64,000 nt of DNA from an uncultured Caldilineaceae bacterium (GCA_951813625.1 CATOTS010000029.1:26654-90653); one strand, 5' to 3'; positions 7,841 to 18,884 are shown, counted from the first letter of the stretch. Notes: generated by a model from the sequence alone, not told the origin. Numbers and translations: made by a program.

Positions 7841-10336
7841 ATGGCTGAAAACGTAACTCTTACGATCAACGAGCAGGAGGTATCGGTCCCGGCGCGGACG
7901 CTGCTGGTTGACGCGGCGCGCATGGCGGGCATCGAAATCCCGGTCTTCTGCTCGCATCCGAAGCTGGACCCTGTCGGGTGTTGCCGCATGTGTTTGGTGG
8001 AGGTGGACGGCCCGCGCGGTACGGCGATGATGGCTTCGTGTACGATGCCGGTGGGCGACGGCATGGTGGTGCGCACGGACACGGAGCAGGTGCAGACGGT
8101 GCAGGAGGCCAACCTGGCTTTCATCCTGCTGAACCATCCGCTCGACTGCCCGATTTGCGACAAGGGGGGCGAGTGCCCGCTACAGGACCAGACGATGCGC
8201 TTCGGGCCGGGCATCAGCCAGCTGATCGAGCCGAAGCGGCTGGCGAAGAAACATTACGACATTTCGGACACGATCGTGCTGGACCAGGAGCGGTGCGTGC
8301 TGTGCTGGCGCTGCATCCGCTACCTGGAGGAGTGGGAGGACAAGCCGCAGCTGGGGCTGTTCGAGCGCGGCAACGACACGATCGTCGATATCCAGGACGG
8401 CCGGCCGGTCGACGCCAAGACGGGCGGGAACATCATTGACCTCTGTCCCGTTGGCGCGCTGACCAATCGCGTTTCGCGTTTCGCTTACCGGCCGTGGGAG
8501 ATCGAGCGCACGCCGAGTGTTTGCATGCACTGTTCGATGGGCTGCAATCTGCGGCTGGACACGCGCACGCACCAGCTGCGCCGCATCGTCGGGCGCGAGA
8601 ACATGCAGGTCAACGACCAGTGGATCTGCGACAAAGGACGGTTCGCGCACGGTTGGGTCAACGACGAGAAGCGGTTGACCGCTCCGCTGCTGCGTAAGAA
8701 CGGCGAACTGACGCCGGTGCAGTGGAGTGAAGCGCTGGCCTTCGTCGCCGACCGGCTCAAGAGCATCAGAGAGCAGCGCGGGCCGGACAGTATCGGCGCG
8801 ATCGGCAGCGGCAAGGTCAGTAACGAGGCCAACTACGCGCTGCAGCGGTTCATGCGGGCGGTCATCGGCAGCAACAACATCGACCATCGCGACGGCGGCG
8901 AGGTGGCGGCCATTGCCACGGGGGTGCCCGCCCTGGCCGAGCTGATGAAACCGCAGTACGGTCCCGACCCCAAGGTCGATACAGTCCTTCTTTTCGGCAT
9001 CGATCCCAGCGAAGAGCTGCCGGTGCTGGACTTGCACCTGAAACGGGCCCTCCTGCGCGGCGGCGGCAAGCTGATCATCGCCCACCCGCGCAAGATCGAG
9101 CTGACAAAGTACGACGGTCCCTACCTGGTCTGTCTGCCCGGAGAGGAGGCAGCGCTCATCTCGAGGTTGTCGCGGGCGGTGCAGGATGGCGGCGCTGCCG
9201 ACGACAGCGGTCCTGTGGCGGAAGCGGCCGGGCTGCTGGCCGCGAGCGACAGTGCGCTGATCATCTACGGACCGATGGCCGCGCGCGGAGAGGGCGGCCC
9301 GGCCGTGCGCGCTGGCCTCGCCGGACTGGCGCAGGCAGCGGGGCAGGGGGCGCGGCTCGCATATGCCGGGCTGGACGGAAATGCCCAGGGCTGTCGCGAT
9401 ATGGGCGTTCTTCCCGACAGGTTGCCCGGCCACGCGTCGCTGGACGACAACAACCTCAGGGAACGGATTGAGACGCTGTGGTCGTGTTCGCTTTCTTCTT
9501 CTGCGGGCTATACCTACAAACAGATGCTGGACAGCCAGGAGATGAGGGCGCTGGTTGTGATGGGCGCAGACCCGGCTGACGAGTCTCCCGACTGGGCCGC
9601 CGGCCTGGAGGATCTCGATCTGCTGGTTGTTTGCGACCTCTTCCTCACCGAGACCGCACAGAAGGCCGACGTCGTGTTGCCGGCTGCGGGCTGGGCCGAA
9701 GGCGACGGCACCTTTACAAATCTTGAGCGACGCGTGCAGCGGGCGCCCAAGGCGGTAACGGATCCCAAGTCGCGCGCGGCGCCCGACTGGATGATATTGA
9801 CTCACCTGGCCAAGCAGATGGACGCGGCGTGGCCGTTTGCCGATGCCCGCAGCGTTACCTCCGAGATTGCCGAAATCGTGCCCGGCTACGCCGGACTGAC
9901 TTGGGAGGCACTGGGCGATCAGGGTATCCAGTGGGATGCCGAATCAGTGGCGGTGGCGACAGCGGCCCCAACCGATCAAGTTGGCGAAGAAGAAGTGGCG
10001 GCAGGAACTGACGCCGACGGCGAGTACCCCCTGACACTGGTTTCCGGCACGGTGCTCTACGACGGGGGCACGCTATTCCGGCTGACCGAGCAGATGCAGG
10101 GGATGGCGCATGGCGCGACCGTCAGTCTCAACCCGGCAGACGCCGTCGACATCGGCGTCGAGGCGGGCGCGCCTGTGCGGGTGCAGAGCGACGTGGGCAG
10201 CCTTGAGCTGACCGTTGCGGTCGATGAACAGGTGCAGCCGGGGTCGGCCTGGATTCCGGAAAGTCTGGCGGGCGCGCCGGTTGGCGCACTGCTGAACGGC
10301 GGCTACAGGCAGCGCGTCAGATTGGAAAGGCGATAA
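7841..10336 (+). CDS. nuoG: NADH-quinone oxidoreductase subunit G
   Basis: 2Fe-2S CSHPKLDPVGCCRMCLVEV, CPICDKGGECPLQ, CVLCWRCIRYLEE, CMHCSMGCNLRLD; molybdopterin-type C-terminal region. Confidence 0.93.
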   Translation: MAENVTLTINEQEVSVPARTLLVDAARMAGIEIPVFCSHPKLDPVGCCRMCLVEVDGPRGTAMMASCTMPVGDGMVVRTDTEQVQTVQEANLAFILLNHPLDCPICDKGGECPLQDQTMRFGPGISQLIEPKRLAKKHYDISDTIVLDQERCVLCWRCIRYLEEWEDKPQLGLFERGNDTIVDIQDGRPVDAKTGGNIIDLCPVGALTNRVSRFAYRPWEIERTPSVCMHCSMGCNLRLDTRTHQLRRIVGRENMQVNDQWICDKGRFAHGWVNDEKRLTAPLLRKNGELTPVQWSEALAFVADRLKSIREQRGPDSIGAIGSGKVSNEANYALQRFMRAVIGSNNIDHRDGGEVAAIATGVPALAELMKPQYGPDPKVDTVLLFGIDPSEELPVLDLHLKRALLRGGGKLIIAHPRKIELTKYDGPYLVCLPGEEAALISRLSRAVQDGGAADDSGPVAEAAGLLAASDSALIIYGPMAARGEGGPAVRAGLAGLAQAAGQGARLAYAGLDGNAQGCRDMGVLPDRLPGHASLDDNNLRERIETLWSCSLSSSAGYTYKQMLDSQEMRALVVMGADPADESPDWAAGLEDLDLLVVCDLFLTETAQKADVVLPAAGWAEGDGTFTNLERRVQRAPKAVTDPKSRAAPDWMILTHLAKQMDAAWPFADARSVTSEIAEIVPGYAGLTWEALGDQGIQWDAESVAVATAAPTDQVGEEEVAAGTDADGEYPLTLVSGTVLYDGGTLFRLTEQMQGMAHGATVSLNPADAVDIGVEAGAPVRVQSDVGSLELTVAVDEQVQPGSAWIPESLAGAPVGALLNGGYRQRVRLERR

Positions 10337-11317
10337 ATGGACTGGTTACAGGTGCTGGTGTTTCCTGCCATACGCGCGTTGATCCTGATCTTCGTGCTCT
10401 TGACCGGTTTCGCCTACCTGACCTGGTACGAGCGGAAGCTGCTGGCGCGCTTTCAGGTGCGTTACGGCCCCAATCGTGCGGGTAAGTTCGGCCTCCTGCA
10501 GCCGGCCGCGGACGCGGTCAAGGCTTTTTTCAAAGAGGAGATAATCCCCAACCACGTCGACAAGCCGGTCTATCTGCTGGCGCCGGCGCTGGCGCTGGTG
10601 CCGGCGCTGATCATCTGGGCGGTGATTCCGATCGCCAAGGGGACGCCGGCGATCGCCGACGTGAACATTGGTTTTCTGTGGATTCTGGCGGTGGCGGGCA
10701 TCGAGAGTTACGGCATTATCCTGGCCGGCTGGAGCAGCAACAACAACTATTCGCTGTTGGGCGCGCTGCGTTCTTCGGCGCAGATGGTCTCTTACGAACT
10801 GCCGCTGGGCCTGTTCCTGGTGAGTATCCTGATCCTGGCCGGCAGCTTCAGCCTGGTCGACCTGGTCGAGTCGTCGCGTCAGTGGTGGGAGTGGATCTGG
10901 CTGTGGCTGGCGTTCCCGTTCTTCTTCATCTGCATCCTGGCGGAGACGAACCGCAGCCCGTTTGACCTGCCGGAAACGGAGAACGAGCTGGTGGCAGGAT
11001 TCCAGACCGAGTACGGGGGCATGAAGTTCGCCCTGTTCTTCATCGCCGAATACGTCAACATGATTTCGATGAGCGCGATCATGGCGACGCTGTTTTTCGG
11101 CGGGTGGCGGGGGCCGTTTGCGGAGCAGTACATCTGGCTGGGGCCGATCTACCTGTTTATCAAGGTCGTGGTCCTGCTCTTCCTGTTCATCTGGGTGCGC
11201 GCCAGCATCGGACGGCCGCGCTACGACCAACTGATGAAGTTCTGCTGGCAGTTCATGTTGCCGCTGGGCCTGGTCTACGTGAGCATTTCTGCGGTGCTGG
11301 CCGTGTTCCTGAAGTAA
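10337..11317 (+). CDS. nuoH: NADH-quinone oxidoreductase subunit H
   Basis: YLTWYERKLLARFQVRYGPNRAG...ETNRSPFDLPETENELVAGFQTEYGGMKFALFF. Confidence 0.95.
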   Translation: MDWLQVLVFPAIRALILIFVLLTGFAYLTWYERKLLARFQVRYGPNRAGKFGLLQPAADAVKAFFKEEIIPNHVDKPVYLLAPALALVPALIIWAVIPIAKGTPAIADVNIGFLWILAVAGIESYGIILAGWSSNNNYSLLGALRSSAQMVSYELPLGLFLVSILILAGSFSLVDLVESSRQWWEWIWLWLAFPFFFICILAETNRSPFDLPETENELVAGFQTEYGGMKFALFFIAEYVNMISMSAIMATLFFGGWRGPFAEQYIWLGPIYLFIKVVVLLFLFIWVRASIGRPRYDQLMKFCWQFMLPLGLVYVSISAVLAVFLK

Positions 11318-11326
11318 GGAGACGAG

Positions 11327-11797
11327 ATGGAACTGGGTGACTTCCTGAAAGGCGCGACCGAGATTGGCAAGGCGATGGGTGTGACGCTCAAGCATCTGCG
11401 CCAGAAGCCGGTAACGGTGGAGTTTCCGTACGAGGAGATCCCGATCTACCCCCGTTTTCGCGGCCGGCACGAGCTGCGGCGCTATGCCAACGGCCTTGAG
11501 CGCTGCATCGGCTGCAGTCTGTGCGAGGCGGCCTGCCCGACCGAGGCGATCTACGTGGAGGCGGCTGAGAACGATGCCGAGGCGCCGCTTTCACCGGGTG
11601 AGCGCTATGCCAAAGTCTACGAAGTCAACCTCTTGCGCTGCGTTTTCTGCGGTGATTGCGAGGAGGCCTGCCCGACCGAGGCGATTGTGCTCGGGCACGA
11701 CTTTGCGATGGCGAATTATGAACGGAAGGATTTCGTGTTGACCAAAGAGCAGCTGCTGAATCCCGGCATGCCCAAAGTAATTATTCGCCCGGAGTAA
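11327..11797 (+). CDS. nuoI: NADH-quinone oxidoreductase subunit I (2x 4Fe-4S)
   Basis: [18 protein letters not shown]...[18 protein letters not shown]. Confidence 0.94.
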   Translation: MELGDFLKGATEIGKAMGVTLKHLRQKPVTVEFPYEEIPIYPRFRGRHELRRYANGLERCIGCSLCEAACPTEAIYVEAAENDAEAPLSPGERYAKVYEVNLLRCVFCGDCEEACPTEAIVLGHDFAMANYERKDFVLTKEQLLNPGMPKVIIRPE

Positions 11798-11803
11798 CGG
11801 TAT

Positions 11804-12343
11804 ATGGCGCTTCTCTTTTTCGTGCTTGTCGGCGCGGTCAGCCTGGCCGCGGCGCTGGGTGTGGTCATGAGCCGGCAACCGGTGCACAGTGCGCTCTTCC
11901 TGCTGACGAATTTCGCTTCGCTGGCGGTGCTCTACGTTACACTGGACGCCCAGTTTCTGGCGGCGGCGCAGGTGATCGTGTACGCCGGCGGCATTGTGAT
12001 CCTGATTCTGTTCGTCATCATGTTGATCGGCGGGGAGACCAACGATTTCAGCGCGGCGCAACGCGCGTGGAGCCGGGTGGTGGGCATCGGCCTGGGGGTG
12101 ATCCTGCTGCTGACGGTTTCGTATAGCGTTCTGACGCGCATGCTCAAGGCGCCGGACGACGCTACGTCGCTCCTGCAGGGCGGCACGCCGGCGGCTGTGG
12201 GCAATGCGCTGTTCACGGAGTACGTGCTTCCCTTTGAACTGGTCGCGATCTTGTTGCTGGTTGCGCTGATCGGCGCGTTGGTGCTTGGCCGCCAGTCCGA
12301 AGGCACAGGCGAAGGCGTTCCGTCAATCGAAGCGTCGGACTAA
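11804..12343 (+). CDS. nuoJ: NADH-quinone oxidoreductase subunit J
   Basis: Hydrophobic; QPVHSALFLLTNFASLAVLYVTLDAQFLAAAQVIVYAGGIVILILFVIML. Confidence 0.93.
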   Translation: MALLFFVLVGAVSLAAALGVVMSRQPVHSALFLLTNFASLAVLYVTLDAQFLAAAQVIVYAGGIVILILFVIMLIGGETNDFSAAQRAWSRVVGIGLGVILLLTVSYSVLTRMLKAPDDATSLLQGGTPAAVGNALFTEYVLPFELVAILLLVALIGALVLGRQSEGTGEGVPSIEASD

Positions 12344-12350
12344 CAGAGAT

Positions 12351-12653
12351 ATGCCTGAGACGAGCTATTACCTGATCCTTGCGGCGTTGATCTTCACGGT
12401 GGGCGCAACCGGCGTCCTGCTGCGGCGAAACGCGCTCATCATATTCATGTGCATCGAGATGATGCTGAACAGCGTGAATCTGACTTTGATCGCGCTTGCC
12501 CGCCAGTGGGGCAATCTCGAAGGGCAGATCTTCGTTTTTATGGTCATGGCGGTGGCCGCGGCCGAGGTTGCTGTTGGACTGGCGATTTTGATCGCGAACG
12601 TTCGCCACCAGAAGAGCATCAACATCGACGAGATCAATTTGCTCAAGTGGTAA
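12351..12653 (+). CDS. nuoK: NADH-quinone oxidoreductase subunit K
   Basis: GVLLRRNALIIFMCIEMMLNSVNLTLIA...EVAVGLAILIAN. Confidence 0.93.
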   Translation: MPETSYYLILAALIFTVGATGVLLRRNALIIFMCIEMMLNSVNLTLIALARQWGNLEGQIFVFMVMAVAAAEVAVGLAILIANVRHQKSINIDEINLLKW

Positions 12654-12768
12654 TCGGTTTATGTCTTTCGTGTCTTCCGGAACCAGCGGTTGGGCTGATT
12701 GAAGCGGAAAAGTAAGAACCGGATACATGGCAGCGAACACCTGAAACCCGTTATTGGAAACCGCAGTT

Positions 12769-14691
12769 ATGGATTTTGCCTGGCTCGTCTTTCTCTTTCC
12801 CGCTCTGGGCGCGCTGATCAACCTGTTTGCCGGCGCCAGACTGGGTGAACGCGGCATTCATAGCGTAGCTTCGGGCGCGGTGGCGCTGTCTTTTCTGGTG
12901 AGCGTGGGTATGTTCTTCGGCCTGTCGGGGCTGGACGAGCATCACCGTGCGGTCACGGTCCACCTGTGGGACTGGATTTCGGTTGGCAGCTTCCATGCGC
13001 CGGCGGCGATGCTGATCGACCCGCTCAGCGTGACGATGGCGCTGGCCGTGACGGGCGTAGGCGCGTTGATCCACATTTACGCCGGCGGCTACATGCACGG
13101 CGAGCAGAATTACCAGCGCTTCTTCGTCTATCTCAACTTTTTCATCCTGGCGATGCTGGTGCTGGTCCTCAGCGACAACTTCGTGGGGATGTTTGTCGGC
13201 TGGGAGGGCGTGGGCCTTGCCTCCTATCTGCTGATCGGCTTTTACTTTGACCGTTACGACGAGTCGTACGGCCACTACGCCGACGCGGGCAAGAAGGCGT
13301 TTCTGGTCAACCGGATCGGTGATTTCGGCATGATGGTGGCGGTCTTTCTGATCTGGACTGGCGTCGGCTCGGTTGTTTTTGAAGAGGTCTTCGCCGGCGC
13401 CGGGGCGTTGTCGACCGGGGCGGCGACGGCGGTCTGTCTGCTGTTGCTGCTGGCGGCGACGGGAAAGAGCGCGCAACTGCCGCTGTTCGTGTGGCTGCCC
13501 GACGCGATGGCGGGCCCGACGCCGGTTTCGGCGTTGATCCACGCGGCGACGATGGTGACGGCCGGCATCTACATGATCGCGCGCACGTACGTCCTGTGGG
13601 GGCTGGCGCCCCTGGCGGGGGACGTCGCGGCCTGGGTTGGGGCGCTGACGGCGCTGCTGGCGGCGTCGATTGCGCTGACGCAGGTTGACCTGAAGAAGAT
13701 ACTGGCCTATTCGACGATCTCGCAGCTGGGCTTCATGATGCTGGGCGTCGGTGTGGGGGCGTACGCCTTTGCCATCTTCCATCTTGTTACGCATGCCTTT
13801 TTCAAGGCGCTGCTCTTTCTTGCCGCCGGCAACGTCATGCACGGGCTGCCGGGTGGGGAGCTGGACATTCGCAAGATGGGCAACCTGCGGGCGAAGATGC
13901 CGACGACGCACAAGCTCTTTCTGATTGGCGCGGCCGCGCTTGCCGGTCTGCCGTTGCTGTCGGGATTCTTTTCGAAGGATGGGATCCTGCTGCATGCGTC
14001 CAATCACAATATTCTTCTGTATCTGATCGGCCTGTTCACGGCGCTGTTGACTGCGTTCTACAGCTTCCGGGCGGTGTTCATGACGTTCTGGGGCGAGGCG
14101 CGTGACGAGCATGTCCACGAGCACGCGCACGAGAGCCCGGCGGTAATGACGGCGCCGCTCTGGGTTCTGGCGGTATTGGCGCTGGTGGGCGGAGCGCTAA
14201 ACCTGCCGTTCCTGCTGACGATGGAACACTACCTGGAGGCCGCGGTGGGCAAGCCGGCGTTTCATGCGGCCGTTCCGTTGGAGCTTGTTTTGCTGGCGGT
14301 GAGCGCGGTGGTTGCGCTGGCGGGCGCCGGGCTGGCTTATGGGCGCTACGTTCAGGGCGCGAAGGACGAGACGGGCGCGCCGCGCGGCGCGGGGTGGGCG
14401 GCGGGCATCACCGGCGTGTTCAGGCCGTTGGAGCAGGGTGCGGCCAACAAGTGGTACGTGGATGAGGTCTATGCTGCCTTGATTGTGAACCCGCTGCTGG
14501 GGCTTGCGCGGTGGTTTGACCGCGTGGTGGACGAGGGTGTTGTGGACGGCGCGGTCAATCTTGTCGGGCACGTGAGCCTGGCGATGGGGGGCGCGCTGCG
14601 CAAGGTCCACAACGGGCTGGTGCCGACCTATGCGTTGAGTCTTTTCGTCGGCGTGGCGGTGCTCCTGCTGTACCTGGTATTCGGTCTCTAG
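12769..14691 (+). CDS. nuoL: NADH-quinone oxidoreductase subunit L
   Basis: GWEGVGLASYLLIGFYF; KSAQLPLFVWLPDAMAGPTPVSALIHAATMVTAGIYM. Confidence 0.94.
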   Translation: MDFAWLVFLFPALGALINLFAGARLGERGIHSVASGAVALSFLVSVGMFFGLSGLDEHHRAVTVHLWDWISVGSFHAPAAMLIDPLSVTMALAVTGVGALIHIYAGGYMHGEQNYQRFFVYLNFFILAMLVLVLSDNFVGMFVGWEGVGLASYLLIGFYFDRYDESYGHYADAGKKAFLVNRIGDFGMMVAVFLIWTGVGSVVFEEVFAGAGALSTGAATAVCLLLLLAATGKSAQLPLFVWLPDAMAGPTPVSALIHAATMVTAGIYMIARTYVLWGLAPLAGDVAAWVGALTALLAASIALTQVDLKKILAYSTISQLGFMMLGVGVGAYAFAIFHLVTHAFFKALLFLAAGNVMHGLPGGELDIRKMGNLRAKMPTTHKLFLIGAAALAGLPLLSGFFSKDGILLHASNHNILLYLIGLFTALLTAFYSFRAVFMTFWGEARDEHVHEHAHESPAVMTAPLWVLAVLALVGGALNLPFLLTMEHYLEAAVGKPAFHAAVPLELVLLAVSAVVALAGAGLAYGRYVQGAKDETGAPRGAGWAAGITGVFRPLEQGAANKWYVDEVYAALIVNPLLGLARWFDRVVDEGVVDGAVNLVGHVSLAMGGALRKVHNGLVPTYALSLFVGVAVLLLYLVFGL

Positions 14692-14752
14692 CGGCGGCAG
14701 CAACTTTGCCGTCGCGGGCACCTGAAATCGTTCAACGAGAAATCGGAGTTTT

Positions 14753-16285
14753 ATGCTGCTTTCAGTCTTGATTTTTCTGCCGCTCGCCGGCGCCATAATC
14801 GTTCTGATTGCGCCGAGCGACGGCATGAAGAAGGCGCTGGCTTTCGGCGCGGCGGTCGCCACGTTTGTGGTCAGCCTGCTGTTGCTGCCCGGCTGGCAGG
14901 ATATCGCCGGCATGCAGTTCGTCGAGCGGTACGCCTGGATGCCGGGTCTTAACATTCATTATCACCTTGGGGTGGACGGGATCAGCCTGTGGCTGGTGGT
15001 GCTGACGACATTTCTGATGCCGATCGCGGTGGCGTTCAGCAATCAGCATGTCAAGCAGAGCGTCGGCGGCTATTTGGCGTTGATGCTGCTGATGGAGACG
15101 GCGGTGCTGGGCGTTTTCCTCGCGCTCGACCTCGTCCTGTTCTACGTTTTCTGGGAGTTCAGCCTGATTCCGATGGCGCTGCTGATTGGCAAGTGGGGCA
15201 GCGACAACCGGGTATACGCGGCGGTCAAGTTTTTCCTCTACACGCTGGCGGGGTCGGCGTTGATGCTGGTGGCCATCCTGGCGCTCTACTTCCAGACCGG
15301 CACGTTCGACCTGCTGGAGCTGCAGAGCCTGGGCGTGCCGGCGGGGTTGCAACAGGTGGCGTTCCTTGCTTTTGCGCTCGCATTTGCGATCAAGGTGCCG
15401 CTGTTCCCGTTCCACACATGGCTGCCGGATGCGCACGTTGAGGCCCCGACCGCGGGTTCGGTCATTCTGGCGGGCGTGCTCCTGAAGCTGGGGACGTACG
15501 GTTTTGTGCGCTTTGCGCTGCCGCTCTTCCCGGTCGCGGTGGCCGACTACGCGTCGCTGATATCGATCCTGGCGATTGTGGGGATCATATACGGCGCGCT
15601 GGTGGCGCTGGCGCAACGCGATCTGAAGTCGCTGGTGGCGTACTCTTCGGTGGCGCACATGGGTTTTGTGGTGCTGGGCATCTTCGCTTTGAACGAGCAG
15701 GCGATCAGCGGCGCGGTGCTGCAGATGGTGAATCACGGCCTGAGCACGGGCGCGCTGTTCCTGATGGTGGGGATGCTATACGAGCGGCGGCATACGCGGC
15801 TGCTGAGCGATTTCGGGGGCCTGTGGGCGAGCGTGCCGATTTTCTGCTTCTTCTTCCTGGTGGTGGCGATGAGCAGCGCGGGCCTCCCCGGCCTCAACGG
15901 CTTCGTGGGCGAGTTCCTGATCCTGCTCGGCACCTACAAGAGCACGCCGCTGTTCGCCGTTTTGGGCACTGTTGGCGTCATTCTGGCGGCCTGGTATCTG
16001 CTGCACGCCTTCCGCAAGGTGGCGCAGGGCGCGCTCGAGAACCCAGCCAATTTCAAGGAGAATCTGCCCGACCTGAATTGGAAGGAGATCTGGCAGCTGG
16101 TGCCGATCGTTGCTCTCTTCTTTGTCATTGGCTTCGCGCCCAATCTGTTTCTGAGCAAGATCAACCCGTCGGCGGGCGCGGTGGCCGATCTGCAGATGCC
16201 TGTGGAAGGGGACACTCTGACCGCCGATGGACAAGACCTTTCGCCGCTGATCGCCGAAGACGAATTGTCGGCGGCTTGGCGCTAA
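14753..16285 (+). CDS. nuoM: NADH-quinone oxidoreductase subunit M
   Basis: HLGVDGISLWLVVLTTFLMPI; FPFHTWLPDAHVEAPTAGSVILAGVLLKLGTYG. Confidence 0.94.
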   Translation: MLLSVLIFLPLAGAIIVLIAPSDGMKKALAFGAAVATFVVSLLLLPGWQDIAGMQFVERYAWMPGLNIHYHLGVDGISLWLVVLTTFLMPIAVAFSNQHVKQSVGGYLALMLLMETAVLGVFLALDLVLFYVFWEFSLIPMALLIGKWGSDNRVYAAVKFFLYTLAGSALMLVAILALYFQTGTFDLLELQSLGVPAGLQQVAFLAFALAFAIKVPLFPFHTWLPDAHVEAPTAGSVILAGVLLKLGTYGFVRFALPLFPVAVADYASLISILAIVGIIYGALVALAQRDLKSLVAYSSVAHMGFVVLGIFALNEQAISGAVLQMVNHGLSTGALFLMVGMLYERRHTRLLSDFGGLWASVPIFCFFFLVVAMSSAGLPGLNGFVGEFLILLGTYKSTPLFAVLGTVGVILAAWYLLHAFRKVAQGALENPANFKENLPDLNWKEIWQLVPIVALFFVIGFAPNLFLSKINPSAGAVADLQMPVEGDTLTADGQDLSPLIAEDELSAAWR

Positions 16286-16297
16286 CGACTGAAAGCT

Positions 16298-17734
16298 ATG
16301 GATACCGCTCTCCTCTTCGAAAACGCAACCGTACTCCTGCCCGAGATCGTGCTGGCGGTCGGGGTCATGGTCCTCATGATGGTCGACATTGGTCTGCGGA
16401 AGCAGAACGAGAGCGGGACGCTGGCGGCGCTGGCGATCGCCATTCTGGTCCTGGGCATGGGCGCGTCGCTGCTGATCTGGGGCCGGCCTCCCGCGGAGTA
16501 CCTGGGCGGCGCGGTCTCGGATGGATTCGCTCTGAGCGTGCGGCTGGTCGTCCTGATCGCCGGAATATTCGGCGTGCTTCTGAGCCGGAATTTCCTGCCG
16601 TCGATCGAGCGCCAGGGGGGCGCGTTCTATTCGCTGCTCATTCTGGCAGTGATCGGCATGATGTTGATGGGCACGGCTACGAATCTGATCGTGCTCTTCA
16701 TTGCGCTGGAGATATTTTCGCTGGCGCTCTACATACTGAGCGGCTTTCATCGTGAGAACCCGCGCAGCATTGAGGCTGCGATGAAGTATTTTCTGCTGGG
16801 GGCGTTTGCCAGCACTTTCTTCGTATACGGTGCGGCGCTGCTGTACGGGGCGGGCGGCAGCACGAGCTATGTCCAGATCCACGAGACGCTTTCGTCCGGG
16901 GGCGGCAACCGGTCGCTGGTTCTGCCGGGCATAGCGCTGCTGCTGGTTGGGTTCGGCTTCAAAGTGAGCCTTGTGCCCTTTCACATGTGGACGCCCGACG
17001 TCTACCAGGGCGCGCCGACGCCGGTAACGGCCTTTATGAGCGTGGGCACGAAGGCGGCGGCATTTGCCGGATTTTTGCGGGTGATGATGGTTGCGCTGCC
17101 GTCGCTGTACGAGCAGTGGGCAGCCCCCCTGGCGATTCTGGCTGTTCTGACGATGACGGTCGGGAACCTGACGGCGCTGCGCCAGAGCAGTGTCAAGCGT
17201 ATGCTGGCCTATTCGAGCGTCGCGCACGCGGGCACGATTCTGATAGCGCTCGTGGCCGCCACGCCTGCCGCGACCTCGGCCGCGGCATTTTATCTTTTTG
17301 CCTATGCCTTCATGAACATTGGCGCGTTCGGGGTCGTGATCGTGCTGGAGGGCAGGGGCGAAGGGGACGTGGAGCAGGACCGGTTCAATGGCCTGGGCAC
17401 GCGCTACCCCTCCCTGGCGGTGGCGATGGCGGTCTTCATGCTCAGCCTGAGCGGCATTCCGCCGCTGGCCGGGTTCTTCGGCAAGTTTCTGATTTTCAAG
17501 GCGGCGGTCGAGGCTGACCTGGCCTGGCTGGCCGTGATCGGCGTCCTCAACAGCGCGATCAGCGCATACTACTACCTGCGAGTGGTTGCGGCGATGTTCT
17601 TCAGAGAGGCTGAGGGCGAGATCACGTGCAATTGCGGGCCGGCGATTAACTTCAGCCTGGCGGTTACGACAATTGCCGTGGTCGTTATCGGTTTGCAGCC
17701 GGGGTTGTGGGCCGATCTGCTGAGAGGGTTGTAG
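16298..17734 (+). CDS. nuoN: NADH-quinone oxidoreductase subunit N
   Basis: VPFHMWTPDVYQGAPTPVTAFMSVGTKAAAFA; last gene of nuo order. Confidence 0.94.
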   Translation: MDTALLFENATVLLPEIVLAVGVMVLMMVDIGLRKQNESGTLAALAIAILVLGMGASLLIWGRPPAEYLGGAVSDGFALSVRLVVLIAGIFGVLLSRNFLPSIERQGGAFYSLLILAVIGMMLMGTATNLIVLFIALEIFSLALYILSGFHRENPRSIEAAMKYFLLGAFASTFFVYGAALLYGAGGSTSYVQIHETLSSGGGNRSLVLPGIALLLVGFGFKVSLVPFHMWTPDVYQGAPTPVTAFMSVGTKAAAFAGFLRVMMVALPSLYEQWAAPLAILAVLTMTVGNLTALRQSSVKRMLAYSSVAHAGTILIALVAATPAATSAAAFYLFAYAFMNIGAFGVVIVLEGRGEGDVEQDRFNGLGTRYPSLAVAMAVFMLSLSGIPPLAGFFGKFLIFKAAVEADLAWLAVIGVLNSAISAYYYLRVVAAMFFREAEGEITCNCGPAINFSLAVTTIAVVVIGLQPGLWADLLRGL

Positions 17735-17783
17735 CCAGGACCAGTGGCCGGTGGCCAGTAGCCAGCTGCTGGGAGTTGCGGTT

Positions 17784-18884
17784 TTAAGAGAAGTCCATCT
17801 TTCGATGGCGCATGACGACGCTCTGCGCCAACCCCACGGCCACCATCATCGATACGAGACTGCTGCCTCCGTAGCTGAGGAAGGGCAGCGTCATGCCCGT
17901 AACCGGCATGATGGCCAGGTTCATGCCGACATTGACGAAGGTCTGGAAGAAGATCAGGGCGGCCACGCCGAGCGTGATGAGCCGGCCGAACTGGTCCTGT
18001 GCGAGGTCGGCGATGCGGATGAGGCGCCAGATGACGAAGAAGAGCAGGCCCATGATGAGCACGGCGCCCAGATAGCCCAGCTCCTCGGCGATTACGCTGA
18101 AGATAAAATCGGTGTGGCGGACGCGCAGGAAGTGGAGCTGATTCTGGGAGCCTTCGCCCCAGCCCATACCGATCCAGCCGCCGTTGCCGATGCTGATGAG
18201 GGCCTGCTGCACGTTGAAGGCGGCATCCGGGTTTGAGGCGGGGTCGAGAAAGATGGCGATGCGTTCCACCATGTAGTCCTGCACGTAGTTCTGCAGCGTT
18301 CCCTGGATGGCAAGCCACACGGGCACGGCGGTTACAGCAAAGGCGACCAGCAGGACGTGCAGGAGGCGGACGCCGTTGATCAGGATCAGGGTCCCACTGA
18401 TAAAGGCCAGAGTAACGGTCATTCCGAGGTCGGGCTGAACGTAGACGAGCCCCAGAGGAACGAGTACGAGCACGGCCGCGCCGAGCAGGTATGGGAGCGA
18501 CCGGATGCGTTCCTGGAAGCGGCTCAGGTACCAGGCGAAGAAGACGATGAGCAGGAATTTGCCGAATTCGGTTGGCTGAACGTCGGTGGGGCCGAGGTCG
18601 AGCCAGCGGCGCGCGCCGCCCTTGACCTCGCCGAACAGGTAGACGGCGGCGAGCGAGGCGAGCAGGACAAAGTAGCTTGGCTGGGCGAGCAGCTCCAGAT
18701 GGCGGTAGTCGAACAGCGCGGCGGTAACCAGTGCGATGGCGCCCAAGAGGGTAAAGAGGAGCTGACGCTGCCAGTAGTCTGCCAGATCGATGGTGGTGAT
18801 CGTGGCGCTGTAGGTCATGGCGATGCCGATGCCGCAGAGTATGATTACGGCAATGAAGAGCGGTTTGTCGAAGTGGCGTAACAT
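17784..18884 (-). CDS. rodA: Rod shape-determining protein RodA (SEDS family)
   Basis: GGARRWLDLGPTDVQPTEFGKFLLI; VQPDLGMTVTLAF; NVGMNLAIMPVTGMTLPFLSYGGSSLVSMM. Confidence 0.9.
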   Translation of the reverse strand: MLRHFDKPLFIAVIILCGIGIAMTYSATITTIDLADYWQRQLLFTLLGAIALVTAALFDYRHLELLAQPSYFVLLASLAAVYLFGEVKGGARRWLDLGPTDVQPTEFGKFLLIVFFAWYLSRFQERIRSLPYLLGAAVLVLVPLGLVYVQPDLGMTVTLAFISGTLILINGVRLLHVLLVAFAVTAVPVWLAIQGTLQNYVQDYMVERIAIFLDPASNPDAAFNVQQALISIGNGGWIGMGWGEGSQNQLHFLRVRHTDFIFSVIAEELGYLGAVLIMGLLFFVIWRLIRIADLAQDQFGRLITLGVAALIFFQTFVNVGMNLAIMPVTGMTLPFLSYGGSSLVSMMVAVGLAQSVVMRHRKMDFS